Positions 35,363 through 45,390 of a DNA stretch of 64,000 nt are shown here, piece after piece; position 1 is the stretch's first letter; each line of letters opens with the position of its first letter. The notes beneath the pieces were generated by a model. The model saw nothing but the letters and a program-made list of their open reading frames with translations, ran no database searches and had not been told where the DNA came from. Made by a program: the position numbers and the translations under genes. Source of the stretch: Variovorax gracilis (lineage in GTDB: Bacteria; Pseudomonadota; Gammaproteobacteria; Burkholderiales; Burkholderiaceae_C); assembly GCF_030317115.1 (NCBI RefSeq), contig NZ_JASZYF010000028.1, positions 1-64,000 of the forward strand, given 5' to 3'.

Positions 35363-35779
35363 ATGTTCAGCTACCCCGCAAGCGTGATCCGCGATGGCGA
35401 AGGGTTCGTGGTGTCATTTCCTGATATCCCCGAAGCCCTGGCCGGCGCAACGGAGCGGGACGAGGCGATCTCGCTCGCGGCCAACGCGCTGAGGGCCGTC
35501 ATGGACGTCTACTTCGAGGACCGCAGGCCGGTGCCGCCGCCGTCCGAGCCGAAGCGCGGGCAGATCACGATCGACCTGCCGCCGAGCGTGGCCGCGAAAG
35601 TGCTGCTGCTCAACGAGATGATTGCCCAGGGCAAGCGACCGGCCGAACTCGCGCGACTGATGTCCGCGCGTCCACAGGAGGTAACACGCCTGATCGACCT
35701 GCACCACCCGACGAAGATCGACACGGTCGCTGCGGCGCTTCGCGCACTGGGTCGACGTCTGGACCTGAGCCTCGCCTGA
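35363..35779 (+). CDS. hicB: HicB-type antitoxin, orphan
   Basis: 138 residues. N-terminal partial RNase-H-like HicB domain (MFSYPASVIRDGEGFVVSFP, DIPEALAGATERDEAISLAA) up to the PVPPPSEP turn, then a C-terminal DNA-binding domain (LLLNEMIAQGKRPAELARLM, PQEVTRLIDLHHPTKIDTVA). HicB neutralises the HicA mRNA-cleaving toxin and represses the locus. No hicA is found upstream or downstream, so this is an orphan, perhaps kept as a regulator. A palindrome lies just upstream. AGAGGTG precedes the ATG. Confidence 0.88.
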   Translation: MFSYPASVIRDGEGFVVSFPDIPEALAGATERDEAISLAANALRAVMDVYFEDRRPVPPPSEPKRGQITIDLPPSVAAKVLLLNEMIAQGKRPAELARLMSARPQEVTRLIDLHHPTKIDTVAAALRALGRRLDLSLA

Positions 35780-35805
35780 GTCTCCTTCTGGGGAGGGGCA
35801 CCCCG

Positions 35806-36477
35806 ATGAACTTCGTCCATGCCGGCTTACGCATTGTCGCGTCGAGCCTGATCGCCGCCGCCGCACTCGCGCCTGCCAGCGTCAGTGCGCAGAATGTCAC
35901 CGCATCGAACTGCGAGGCCGTCGCTCAGGTCAGCCGGTCGATCTACCGGGCTCGGCAGAGCGGTGCGACGAAGGAGCAGTCGGACGCACTCGTGAAAACC
36001 AAGGACAAGGCCGCCTCCGCCCTGCTCTACAGCGTGATCGACATGATTTACGACGGCGCCTCGATCTCCTCCGATGAAGAAGCGCAGCGCGTCGTACTGG
36101 CCGCGTGCAGCGGCTACATAGGCCGCCCCATCGAAATACTCCCCGTGCGCGCGCGTTCGGCGCCGGGATGCGTCACCAATCGCTTCACGGTCGTCGAGAA
36201 GAACACGCGCACCGACGGCTCGCGGCTCTATGTCACTGCAGTGGTCCGCAACGACAACCCCGTCGCATGCGCCGTGAAGATGCAGGTCTCGGTGCTGGAC
36301 AGGGCGGGAAAGATCGTCGGCACCGAGAAAGACTGGGTGGCCGGCGAAAACATCGCGCCGGGCGCGACGCGGAACTTTTCAATCCCCCTGCACGGCGGTT
36401 TCACCAAGGCCGGCGCGGGCGGCTCGTACGTGATCGAGCCGATCGAGTCGCGCGTTCTGCCGAGCGGCCCACGCTAA
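35806..36477 (+). CDS. Secreted protein with C-terminal beta-sandwich-like domain
   Basis: 223 residues. Signal peptide about residues 1-29 (ending ASVSAQ). A helical region with two cysteines follows (NCEAVAQVSRSIYRARQ ... LAACSGYIG). The C-terminal 100 residues (FTVVEKNTRTDGSRLYVTAV, VRNDNPVACAVKMQVSVLDR, WVAGENIAPGATRNFSIPLH) have the strand pattern of FxLYD-type domains that describe extracellular beta-sandwiches. GGGAGG precedes the ATG. It starts 26 bases after hicB in the same direction, probably by chance. Function unknown. Confidence 0.8.
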   Translation: MNFVHAGLRIVASSLIAAAALAPASVSAQNVTASNCEAVAQVSRSIYRARQSGATKEQSDALVKTKDKAASALLYSVIDMIYDGASISSDEEAQRVVLAACSGYIGRPIEILPVRARSAPGCVTNRFTVVEKNTRTDGSRLYVTAVVRNDNPVACAVKMQVSVLDRAGKIVGTEKDWVAGENIAPGATRNFSIPLHGGFTKAGAGGSYVIEPIESRVLPSGPR

Positions 36478-36800
36478 GGCCTGCAGCCGTACAACCGATC
36501 TCACCGCGCCGTCCAGCCACGATCTGCCATGAAGCGTTTCGCCACCGGTCGATGGACCAACGCCGGGTGGGACACCTCAGTTGGGTCCAGCAAGAGTGCA
36601 CGGAGGACGCCTCGCGCGCTGGTCCATGGCCGCCGAGGCTGAGAACCGCGACTCGGACCTGCAACCGTGTCATGGCCGCGGAAGCGGCACTTTGAGGCGG
36701 TTTTCATTCCGGCATATCGCCAACCCGGAATCGGCAAAGTGGCGCTCGGCGTCGATGGTTGCCAGGCGTTGCCTGGGGAGGCTCGAGCAGGAAGGGGAAC
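36478..36800. other. Intergenic stretch, nothing recognised
   Basis: 323 bases; only short frames. Confidence 0.4.
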
Positions 36801-37370
36801 ATGATGTGCTTGATGCTGCAACACGCGCGCGCGGCGACGCGCGCGAACCGATTGGCCAACGAACGCCTGCACACGGCGATCGGACGCTTGCCCGCGGAGG
36901 CCTTCCACGCGCCGCGTGTCGGGTTCTTCCCCAGCCTTGCGAAGACGCTCAATCACATCCTCGCGGTCGACCGTTACTACCTCGATTCGCTCCAGGGCAT
37001 GGGTGCCCTGGCCCGCGAGCGCCACGACGCTTTCGTGGCGGCTGAAGATCTCGTCTCGTTGCGCCGCCGACAGCGCGGGGTCGACGACGAATTGATCGCG
37101 TTCTGCGACAACCTCGACGAAGACGACCTCGTTCAGCCAGTCGACACGGACCGCGCGGGTCGCTTCGACCGCGACGTGGCGCACCGCGTGCTCGCACACC
37201 TGACGATGCACCAAACCCACCACCGCCGGCAAGCGCATGCGATGTTGTCATCGACGGACGTGAAGCCGCCGCAGCTCGACGAGTTCCTGCTGGCGAGCGA
37301 TGCGCGATTTCGAATCGACGACCTGGAAGCAGCCGGCTGGAGCGAGCAGGTGCTGCTCGCACTGCGATAG
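36801..37370 (+). CDS. DinB family protein
   Basis: 189-residue four-helix-bundle protein of the DinB/YfiT superfamily; members are metal-dependent transferases or damage-inducible proteins of unclear role. Start ATG 36801 (MMCLMLQHARAATRANRLAN) with GAAGGGG just upstream. Metal-ligand histidines appear in SLAKTLNHILAVDRYYLDSL and in LAHLTMHQTHHRRQAHAML, the normal triad positions. Length fits the family. Monocistronic. Confidence 0.85.
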   Translation: MMCLMLQHARAATRANRLANERLHTAIGRLPAEAFHAPRVGFFPSLAKTLNHILAVDRYYLDSLQGMGALARERHDAFVAAEDLVSLRRRQRGVDDELIAFCDNLDEDDLVQPVDTDRAGRFDRDVAHRVLAHLTMHQTHHRRQAHAMLSSTDVKPPQLDEFLLASDARFRIDDLEAAGWSEQVLLALR

Positions 37371-37572
37371 CCGCGCATGCAGTGTTGAAGGGGGCGAGGA
37401 GGATGGCTACGAACGCTCGTCAGGCAGCTTGCTGAGTGCGGCAGGTGAGTTGCCGGGTGCAGCCCACCGGGGGCACAACAGCGCCTTGGCCAGGCCGATT
37501 GCCAGACCCAAGCCAAAGTGCAATGCTCCGGACCAGCGGCCCAACCTCGATCAGCCCGATAAGGAGTGCCCC

Positions 37573-37968
37573 ATGCTGGATTCTCGCGCCGAGGTGTCGA
37601 TAGAGTTCCTCCAAGCATTCGCGGATGCCTGGAACGCCCATGATGCGGATGCCTTGATGGCCTTCATGACTGACGATTGCGTCTTCGAAGCGTCCGCAGG
37701 CACCCAAGTGTGCGGCGAGCGAGCGCAGGGCGCAGGGGCTGTGCGCGCGGCCTTCATGGACGTCTGGATGAATTTTCCCGATGCGAGTTGGAGCGATGCA
37801 ACCCACTTCGTGTGTGGCGACCGCGGGGTGTCGCATTGGACATTCACCGGTACAAGGCGCGACGGCTCCCGGGTCGAAGTGCACGGCTGCGACCTTTTCA
37901 CCTTTCGGGGCCACAAGATTGCCGTGAAGGATTCCTATCGAAAGAACCGTTCGCCGGTTGCTTCATAA
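37573..37968 (+). CDS. Nuclear transport factor 2 / SnoaL-like protein
   Basis: 131 residues with the NTF2-like cone fold: VSIEFLQAFADAWNAHDADA, LMAFMTDDCVFEASAG, GAGAVRAAFMDVWMNFPDAS, FTGTRRDGSRVEVHGCDLFT, FRGHKIAVKDSYRK. Family members are small-molecule isomerases, dehydratases or binding proteins. The start is unambiguous: AAGGAG lies 6 bases before ATG 37573. No operon partner. Confidence 0.85.
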   Translation: MLDSRAEVSIEFLQAFADAWNAHDADALMAFMTDDCVFEASAGTQVCGERAQGAGAVRAAFMDVWMNFPDASWSDATHFVCGDRGVSHWTFTGTRRDGSRVEVHGCDLFTFRGHKIAVKDSYRKNRSPVAS

Positions 37969-38177
37969 AAGAGGGGCTGCGCGGTCCCCGCTCGCTCGAC
38001 GGCGCGAACCGAGCGCGCGATCTCGCCCCGGTCCTGAGACCTCGGGCGTTTGATCGAAGCGTCACCCAAGCTGTCGTTCGCGCGACCGAGTGGCGGCCGA
38101 ACGCACAGAGGCTCATCAATGCACCGCCGTACTTGCCTGCGCGGTGATTGGCGTGCTCGCGAGCGAACCGCCCGGCC

Positions 38178-38612
38178 TTAGCCGAGTGGCTCGGCAAGCC
38201 CGACGATGATGCCCTCAGGCCCACGAATGTAGGCGAGCCGGTACGATGTCTCGTACTGCATCTGGCCAATGAGTTCTGCACCATGGGTCTGCATCCGCAC
38301 AACGACGGCATCGATGTTCTCGACGGCAAACATGATGCGACGCAGACCCAAAGCATTCATTGGCGCGTCCGCGGGCCCGAACCTGACGGCATCGGGCGTG
38401 TGGAATTTGTCCAGTTCAATTCCCTGCCCATCGGGCGTCCGCAGCATCGCGAGGGTGGCTCGGACGTCTCCAAGGCCGATGAGGCTGCCGACTGAAGGCC
38501 CTTCAACCGTGGTTTGGCCCTCCAGTTCGAGGCCCAACTCGATGAAGAACGCCTTCACCGCTTCAAGATCGTCGACCACGATCAAGACGTTGTCCATTCG
38601 CTTGACTGTCAT
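38178..38612 (-). CDS. VOC (glyoxalase/bleomycin resistance) family protein
   Basis: 144 residues with two beta-alpha-beta-beta-beta modules: MDNVLIVVDDLEAVKAFFIE ... LAMLRTPDGQGIELDKF and LRRIMFAVENIDAVVVRMQT ... LAYIRGPEGIIVGLAE. Metal-type residues (His absent from the first strand, Glu in QGIELDKF and GIIVGLAE region) are only partly present, so a binding or resistance role is as likely as an enzyme. The ATG at 38612 has GAAGGA very close; ATG 38597 is an alternative. Confidence 0.85.
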   Translation of the reverse strand: MTVKRMDNVLIVVDDLEAVKAFFIELGLELEGQTTVEGPSVGSLIGLGDVRATLAMLRTPDGQGIELDKFHTPDAVRFGPADAPMNALGLRRIMFAVENIDAVVVRMQTHGAELIGQMQYETSYRLAYIRGPEGIIVGLAEPLG

Positions 38613-38774
38613 GTCCTTCGGTCGTTTCCGCGGTGTCGCATATTTGGGGTTGGCGTCCCGATCGAGGCGGGCGGACGATCTTATCGAGGAGTCCAGCCTC
38701 CAGCTCGGACCCGTTGCCAAGAAGCCCTGGGCGCGCGCTGCCCGTGGAGCGGACCACCCGCTTTCGAGACACGG

Positions 38775-39311
38775 TCAGTCGATGCGCACCGACGCGGGTC
38801 GGTACTTGACCCCGGAGACCGCCCCATTGCTGCTCACCGGATGGGCCACGCGATTCTTCAGCCAGCAGCGTCCGCTGGATCCCTGGGCGGCCGGCCGCAC
38901 ATAGGTCCACGACGAACACAATGAGTCGTTGGAGCATGCCGCTTCGCAACTCGCCCAGCCATGGACATCAAAGTTCGTGTAGTCGGAGCCGGGGCGGTCG
39001 ATGTGGTCCTCGGCCCGAAGATCACGCTTGGCGATGAACCTCCGCGGCGCCGAGTCGCAGCACGGGCTCTTGACGATCTTCGGCTCCGTGTGCTTCAGCC
39101 AGCAGCGACCATTCGCTCCTTGGATGCCCGGCTTGACGAAGGTGTAGGCCTGGCAGCGCGATTCACCGCCGCATGATGTCCTGCAGACGAACGCCGACGG
39201 TGCCTCGAAGTTCGTGTAATCACTGCCTGGCAAGTTGGTGCCGTCCACCGCCAGCGCCGAAGTCGCCACACCGCACGCTGCGAGCGCCGTCGTCTTGATG
39301 TGCCGCCACAT
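38775..39311 (-). CDS. Secreted protein with two tandem PAN/apple domains
   Basis: 178 residues. Signal peptide about 1-21 (MWRHIKTTALAACGVATSAL). Two repeats of about 65-70 residues share PGSDYTNF at the start (about residues 28 and 107) and GRCWLK near the end; each holds conserved cysteines (VCRTSCGGESRCQAY / SCEAACSNDSLCSSW). This is the PAN_4/apple pattern for protein or carbohydrate binding outside the cell. Internal duplication is recent-looking. Function unknown; no partner gene. Confidence 0.85.
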   Translation of the reverse strand: MWRHIKTTALAACGVATSALAVDGTNLPGSDYTNFEAPSAFVCRTSCGGESRCQAYTFVKPGIQGANGRCWLKHTEPKIVKSPCCDSAPRRFIAKRDLRAEDHIDRPGSDYTNFDVHGWASCEAACSNDSLCSSWTYVRPAAQGSSGRCWLKNRVAHPVSSNGAVSGVKYRPASVRID

Positions 39312-39313
39312 GA

Positions 39314-39460
39314 TCAGGCTCGTTGCACCCGGAAATGGTCGGTAACGGGGGCAACTTCAACCCACCCCTCGCCTTCCACATCGACAGTTCGGATGACGCG
39401 GCCGAGCGTGTCGTGGCCGAACGAGATCGGCTGGACGCCCGCAGACGCGATGCGCGCCAT
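39314..39460 (-). CDS. Small 48-residue protein following hmp
   Basis: Starts MARIASAGVQPISFGHDTLG, then RVIRTVDVEGEGWVEVAPVT and DHFRVQRA. The start lies 2 bases after the flavohaemoglobin stop, so it is probably co-transcribed. Three beta strands are likely. It may be an intact small protein or the tail of a larger oxidoreductase partner. No family recognised. Confidence 0.45.
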   Translation of the reverse strand: MARIASAGVQPISFGHDTLGRVIRTVDVEGEGWVEVAPVTDHFRVQRA

Positions 39461-39462
39461 CC

Positions 39463-41020
<1,558 letters not shown>

Positions 41021-41986
41021 ATGCGTCTGACCAATGTCCTGAAGGTCCTCACTCTTGTATCGGGCATCTGGCTTGCTGCCCTTTCACGGGCAGAAGAGGG
41101 CGGGCCGATCAGATTGCTGGTGCCTTTCGAAGGCGGCTCTGCGACAGGGCTCGCGCTGTACCTTGCCGAACGCGCGAATGCTGACTACGGCGACCACGTC
41201 TACGTCGAAGAAAAACCGGGCGCCAGCGGTCGCATTGGAGCCATGGTCCTCAAGAAAGCGGCGCCCGACGGCAAGACCCTCGCGCTGCTGCCCTTCGTGG
41301 TGCCCGTCCTGGCGCCGCTGATTTTCAAGGACGTGCGTTACGACCCGGTGCGCGACTTCACGCCGATCTCGCAGATCGCGGCATACCCCTTGGCGCTCGC
41401 GGTGTCGAAAGACCATCCTGCGACCTCGGTTGCCGGGTTCGGCGCTTGGGCGAAGGACCATCCGACGCAAGCGTTTTACGGAATGGGCTCCACTGGAAGC
41501 CTGGCTCAGTTTCTCGGCGTCATGATCGCGCGGGAAATGCGGATCAAGTTGCAGCCCATCTCTTACAAAGGCGCTGGGCCGATGACGATCGATCTCGCCG
41601 CGGGGCACATTCCTGCCGGTATTTCGTCGATCTCCGACCTGATCGAGATGCATCGCGCGCAAAGGATTCGAGTCATCGCGGTGTCGGGTACCCGTCGTTT
41701 GGCGCAGCTGCCGGATGTGCCGACGTTTGCCGAGCAAGGCTACCCGTCAATCCAGGCTGCCGGGTGGATCGGCATCTTCGCCCCAGCGGGAACGCCGAGG
41801 CATGTGGTCGATCGATGGTCCACGGTGTTCGGCACGATCGTGCGTTCGCCGCAGTCAACCGCCAAACTCGCCGAGATGGGATTTGAATCGACCGGCACCA
41901 CGTCGGATGAATTCGCAGCGACTTTGGCAGCGGATATCGCGCGCTGGGCGCCCATCGTGAAGGCGTCGGGCTACCACGCTGACTAG
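41021..41986 (+). CDS. Bug/TctC-type tripartite tricarboxylate transporter receptor, orphan
   Basis: 321-residue periplasmic solute-binding protein. Signal peptide about residues 1-25 (MRLTNVLKVLTLVSGIWLAA, LSRAE). The family blocks are IRLLVPFEGGSATG, EEKPGASGRIGAMVLKKAAP, DGKTLALL, RYDPVRDFTPISQIA, YGMGSTGSLAQFLG and LPDVPTFAEQGYP. GAAGGGG stands just before ATG 41021. No TctA or TctB membrane genes are adjacent, as is usual for the many orphan Bug proteins of Comamonadaceae. Ligand unknown. Confidence 0.92.
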   Translation: MRLTNVLKVLTLVSGIWLAALSRAEEGGPIRLLVPFEGGSATGLALYLAERANADYGDHVYVEEKPGASGRIGAMVLKKAAPDGKTLALLPFVVPVLAPLIFKDVRYDPVRDFTPISQIAAYPLALAVSKDHPATSVAGFGAWAKDHPTQAFYGMGSTGSLAQFLGVMIAREMRIKLQPISYKGAGPMTIDLAAGHIPAGISSISDLIEMHRAQRIRVIAVSGTRRLAQLPDVPTFAEQGYPSIQAAGWIGIFAPAGTPRHVVDRWSTVFGTIVRSPQSTAKLAEMGFESTGTTSDEFAATLAADIARWAPIVKASGYHAD

Positions 41987-42051
41987 AGTCGCCCAGTACC
42001 GGATCGCGGCACGCCTGGGATGCGATAGCATCGACGGCTGACAGCAACTGG

Positions 42052-43956
42052 ATGTCGTCAATGGCTCCGCGTCGATCAGATGCCCCGGCGCTTTGGACCG
42101 CCGCGCCACTCGCTCCCAAGGCGCTCGAGGCGCAGGTGCATGGACAGCCGCCGCCGGTCTCGGTACACGACCTGCTGCGCTTCGAGCGGCTGCTGTCGGA
42201 TTTGTCAGCAAGTTTCATCGCCCTGCCTTCCCAGGAAATCGACAGCGCCATTGATGACGGCCTGGCGCGCATCGTCTCGACGCTCGGCATCGATCGATCC
42301 ACACTCAGTCGGGTCTTTTCCTTGAGCGGGCGACTGCAGGTGACCCATTCGTTCTCGGCGGAAGGCGTCGGGCCGGCGCTGACGAACGTTTCGGCGCGCG
42401 AATTCGCCCCGTGGTCGCTCAGGATGATGATGGCCGACAGGCCGGTCGTGTTCGAGCGCCTGGACGACCTCCCGCCCGATGCCAGGGTTGACAAGGAAAC
42501 CTGGCGCAGTATCGGCCTCAAGTCGCATGTGACGATGCCGATCATCGTGGCGGGCGAACTGCACGGCGCCTTGAGTTTCGGTTGTGTGCGTGCCGAGCGA
42601 AGCTGGCCGGATGACCTCCTGAGCCGCATGCGGCTGCTGGCGAACGTCTTCGGGAGCGCCCTGGCGCGCAAGCACACGCAGGAGCAACTCGACCACGCGA
42701 TTGGCTTCGAACGGTTGGCCAGTGGCATCCTGGCATCGCTGGTTCTCGTCGAGCCGGACCAGGCGGAACTCGCGATTGGCGTCGGGCTGCGCCAGATCGG
42801 CCAGTTCATGGAAGCGGAACGCGTCGACATTTGGGATCGCACGGCCGCCGACACCCTGTTTCACCCGGTCCAACGCTGGCATGCCGACGGCATCGCGCCG
42901 CCCTTGGTCCTGGACGACGCCGCCGACCTCCCCTGGATCATGCGACGGCTGGCGGCGGGCAACTCCGTGCGCTTGCCTCGACTGAGTGAACTGCCGTCGG
43001 AAGCCGAGAGCGACCGCCTTGAGCTGCAGGCCGCCGGGGTGCGCTCGATGCTCATGGTGCCGATTTCCGTGTCGGGCACGGTGACGGGAGCCTTGTCGAT
43101 GGCCAGCACACGGCAAGAACACGAATGGCCGGACGCCCTGATGCCCGGGGTCAGCTTGCTTGCCGAAGTGTTCGGCAGCCTTCATGCGCGAACGACGGCC
43201 GAACGCCGCAAGCTCGCGGCGGAAGTGGAGGCGGCGCATTGGCGCGAACGGTTGGCCCACCTCGTCCGGGTGCACACGGCGGGCGAGATGTCGGTCGCGC
43301 TCGCCCACGAGATGACCCAGCCGCTCGGCGCGATCGAGAACTATGCGCTGGCAGCACGCCGGCGAGCCAGCGCATTCGAGCCTGACCTGGCGCGTGTGCT
43401 GGAACTCCTGGACAAGGTCATCGGACAGGCCACACGCGCGGGTCAAGTAGTGACACGCATGCGCGGCATGGTGCAGCGGCACGAACTGGAGGCGAAGCCG
43501 GTCCACATTGAACGAGCCATTGGCGAATGCGTCGGCATGGTGAAGATGGACTGCGATCTGCGCGAGATCGATATTCGGCTCTCGGCCGACAGTGGGCTGC
43601 CGCCGGTCACCGCCGATGAAATCCACCTGCAGCAGGTCGTGCTCAATCTGCTGCGCAATGCGATGGAGGCGATCGAGCATGGCGACGGCGCGCGCGTGAT
43701 CAGCATCTCCGTCATGCCCACTCAGCGCGACGAGATTCAGGTGGAAGTCGCTGACACCGGCAGTGGCATCGCGGAAGGCGATCTGGAGCGGATCTTCGAG
43801 TCCTTCTACTCGACGAAGGCGAGCGGCCTGGGCGTTGGCTTGGCGATCTGCCGCAAGCTGATCGAGGCGCACGGCGGCAGGCTTTGGGCTTCGCATCGTC
43901 CCGGCGGCGGCGCTCGGTTCCAATTCACGATCCCGACCGGCGCGCAAGGCGACTGA
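42052..43956 (+). CDS. Sensor histidine kinase with two GAF domains
   Basis: 634-residue soluble kinase without receiver. Two homologous GAF domains (about 55-215 and 225-385), each with TMPIIVAGELHGALSFGCVR / LMVPISVSGTVTGALSMAST. Kinase core of the NtrB/FixL-like class: H-box VALAHEMTQPLGAIENYA (about 425), N-box VVLNLLRNAMEAIEH, G1 VADTGSGI, F/G2 IFESFYSTKASGLGVGLAIC. Two GAF copies suggest binding of two ligands or dimer signalling. Start ATG 42052 or 42061, no strong ribosome site. No response regulator follows, so the partner is elsewhere. Confidence 0.92.
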   Translation: MSSMAPRRSDAPALWTAAPLAPKALEAQVHGQPPPVSVHDLLRFERLLSDLSASFIALPSQEIDSAIDDGLARIVSTLGIDRSTLSRVFSLSGRLQVTHSFSAEGVGPALTNVSAREFAPWSLRMMMADRPVVFERLDDLPPDARVDKETWRSIGLKSHVTMPIIVAGELHGALSFGCVRAERSWPDDLLSRMRLLANVFGSALARKHTQEQLDHAIGFERLASGILASLVLVEPDQAELAIGVGLRQIGQFMEAERVDIWDRTAADTLFHPVQRWHADGIAPPLVLDDAADLPWIMRRLAAGNSVRLPRLSELPSEAESDRLELQAAGVRSMLMVPISVSGTVTGALSMASTRQEHEWPDALMPGVSLLAEVFGSLHARTTAERRKLAAEVEAAHWRERLAHLVRVHTAGEMSVALAHEMTQPLGAIENYALAARRRASAFEPDLARVLELLDKVIGQATRAGQVVTRMRGMVQRHELEAKPVHIERAIGECVGMVKMDCDLREIDIRLSADSGLPPVTADEIHLQQVVLNLLRNAMEAIEHGDGARVISISVMPTQRDEIQVEVADTGSGIAEGDLERIFESFYSTKASGLGVGLAICRKLIEAHGGRLWASHRPGGGARFQFTIPTGAQGD

Positions 43957-44153
43957 AAGCTCGCGTTCAGGCCTGCTCGTCCCCCTTGCAGGTCGGCGCC
44001 CGCCCTCGCCTGACAGTCCGAGCAACAGGAGCGATCAACACGCGCCTGTGGTCGACAGGTCGGCCTTTGCCGTGGGCGCGGTCGCCTCGCGCATGCCTCG
44101 CCCGGCATCAGGTTGCGTAGGGAAAGGTCGTGCGCCGGCAGCGCACCGCGCAC

Positions 44154-44177
44154 AAAAAAAGCCCGCGCGAGGCGGGC
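44154..44177 (-). terminator. Rho-independent terminator, leftward
   Basis: Read leftward: GCCCGC, loop CTCGC, GCGGGC, then seven T (A run at 44154-44160 on the top strand). Textbook terminator, but no recognised leftward gene ends before it. Confidence 0.85.
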
Positions 44178-44360
44178 GTAAGAACGTCACCCCTTCTCGG
44201 AGGGCTCCGTTGAGCAACCTTGATGCCTTCCGGCATCGGAACAGGGCAACCCGCCGCTTGTTGACCAGTGACCTTTTCGAGCCAACGCCTGAGCTCCCTC
44301 TTGCGCGCCATGATGCGCCCGCGACCGCGCACGGTCGATCCCGGCGAGCACGTACGTGTT
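44154..44360 (-). ncRNA. Candidate structured small RNA ending at an orphan terminator
   Basis: Leftward of about 44360 the strand can form GACCG-TGCG-CGGTC (44336-44323), GATGCC-GGAA-GGCATC (44237-44222, a perfect stem with a GNRA-type loop) and finally the terminator stem with U7. No frame here reads as a known protein; short frames such as MARKRELRRWLEKVTG run into the terminator. A small RNA or leader is the simplest explanation. 5' end unknown. Confidence 0.35.
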
Positions 44361-44501
44361 TGACGTGGGGGCATTCACCGTTCGCGTTCGCACGTCTCGC
44401 ACCTGACTCCATCCGTGGGCGCCGGCAGCCGAATCCCGCCTCGCGTTCACGCAGCGAGGCGACGACACTTCACGGGCTACCACCAGGGGCCCGGGCAGGC
44501 A

Positions 44502-44524
44502 CCACGTACGTGGGAAGTACGTGG
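44502..44524. promoter_or_regulatory. Inverted repeat upstream of secreted paralogue gene
   Basis: ccacgtac (44502-44509), 7-base spacer, gtacgtgg (44517-44524). It includes the 10-bp palindrome cacgtacgtg (44503-44512), which also occurs at 44349-44358. Possible regulator sites between the candidate small RNA and the gene at 44654. Confidence 0.4.
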
Positions 44525-44653
44525 CTGCCGGGGTAGATTTGTTGTGCCAGCACTCACACAATGAAATCGTCGGACGGCCGCGCACTGAATGAGCCGGCAA
44601 CACATCTTCGTGGTCACAAGGCGGCCAAATCAAACTCTGTTGAGGAGCCCGCA

Positions 44654-44986
44654 ATGAGCAAGATTCTTGCAACCCTGATCGCCGGCCTGTTTGTGTCAGC
44701 CGCATACGCGCAGAACCCCCCAGGTGCGTCGTCGCAACAGCAGGTCATCACCAACACCAAGCCGCAGGAGCGCGCACAGGCCATCGACAACTCGCGTCCA
44801 CAGGACAAGGTCAAGGCAGTTGGCGGTGACGAGGTGAACTCTCCCTTGAACGACAAGATCGGTACGGGCAAGGCAGCGGCAGCCGGCCAGGAGCGCGCCA
44901 ACGCGCGTGAAGCCAACGACCCGAGCAAGAAGCCTGGCCAGTACCCAACGCCGCCGAACACTCCCGGCATGCCGGCCTCCAAGTAA
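44654..44986 (+). CDS. Secreted small protein, paralogue of the 7.6-8.1 kb repeat protein
   Basis: 110 residues. Leader MSKILATLIAGLFVSAAYAQ is nearly the same as that of the gene at 7640-8056. The mature part starts NPPGASSQQQVITNTKPQER, again like its paralogue (NPAGTSSEQQPVTNSKAQNR), then diverges to NSPLNDKIGTGKAAAAGQER and a Pro-rich end (KKPGQYPTPPNTPGMPASK). It has one unit where the paralogue has two. GAGGAG stands 6 bases before the ATG. Periplasmic or secreted; hydrophilic, cysteine-free, probably disordered. Confidence 0.8.
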   Translation: MSKILATLIAGLFVSAAYAQNPPGASSQQQVITNTKPQERAQAIDNSRPQDKVKAVGGDEVNSPLNDKIGTGKAAAAGQERANAREANDPSKKPGQYPTPPNTPGMPASK

Positions 44987-45390
44987 ACGACGCACCATTT
45001 GGACACGCTGGAAGCGCACGCTCCGGAATCGAGCGCGCGCGCTGGCTGTACGCACGCCAGGCGACCGAGGCCGCGGCATGAAACTGGGCGGCGGCGCTGG
45101 CCCTTTGAGTTCTAGGCGAGCAGTCGAAGAGCCGTGCTCAATGACCCATCCCATGGCGAACGAATCAAGGACGTTGACGCCGTGACGGATCCTGGCGCTT
45201 GCCGATTGCGGACACAACGCCTCGTCAGCGATTCACACTGCTTCGCTGGGCTTCGGAGCTGGACGCGTGTCGCCAGCGCGATCCGCAGACGATGTCGGTC
45301 GAGGCGTCCCCAAGGATCGGCGATGCCCGTCGATCACCCGTCGTCGCCGTTCGTACGACGCGACGCCACGCCTGGCGTCCGGTTTGTTGG
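44987..45390. other. Intergenic stretch, nothing recognised
   Basis: 404 bases between convergent genes without a clear terminator. Confidence 0.4.

Noticed and set aside
42205-44025. Leftward open frame of 606 codons
   Set aside because: Antisense shadow of the GAF histidine kinase, which has all kinase boxes.
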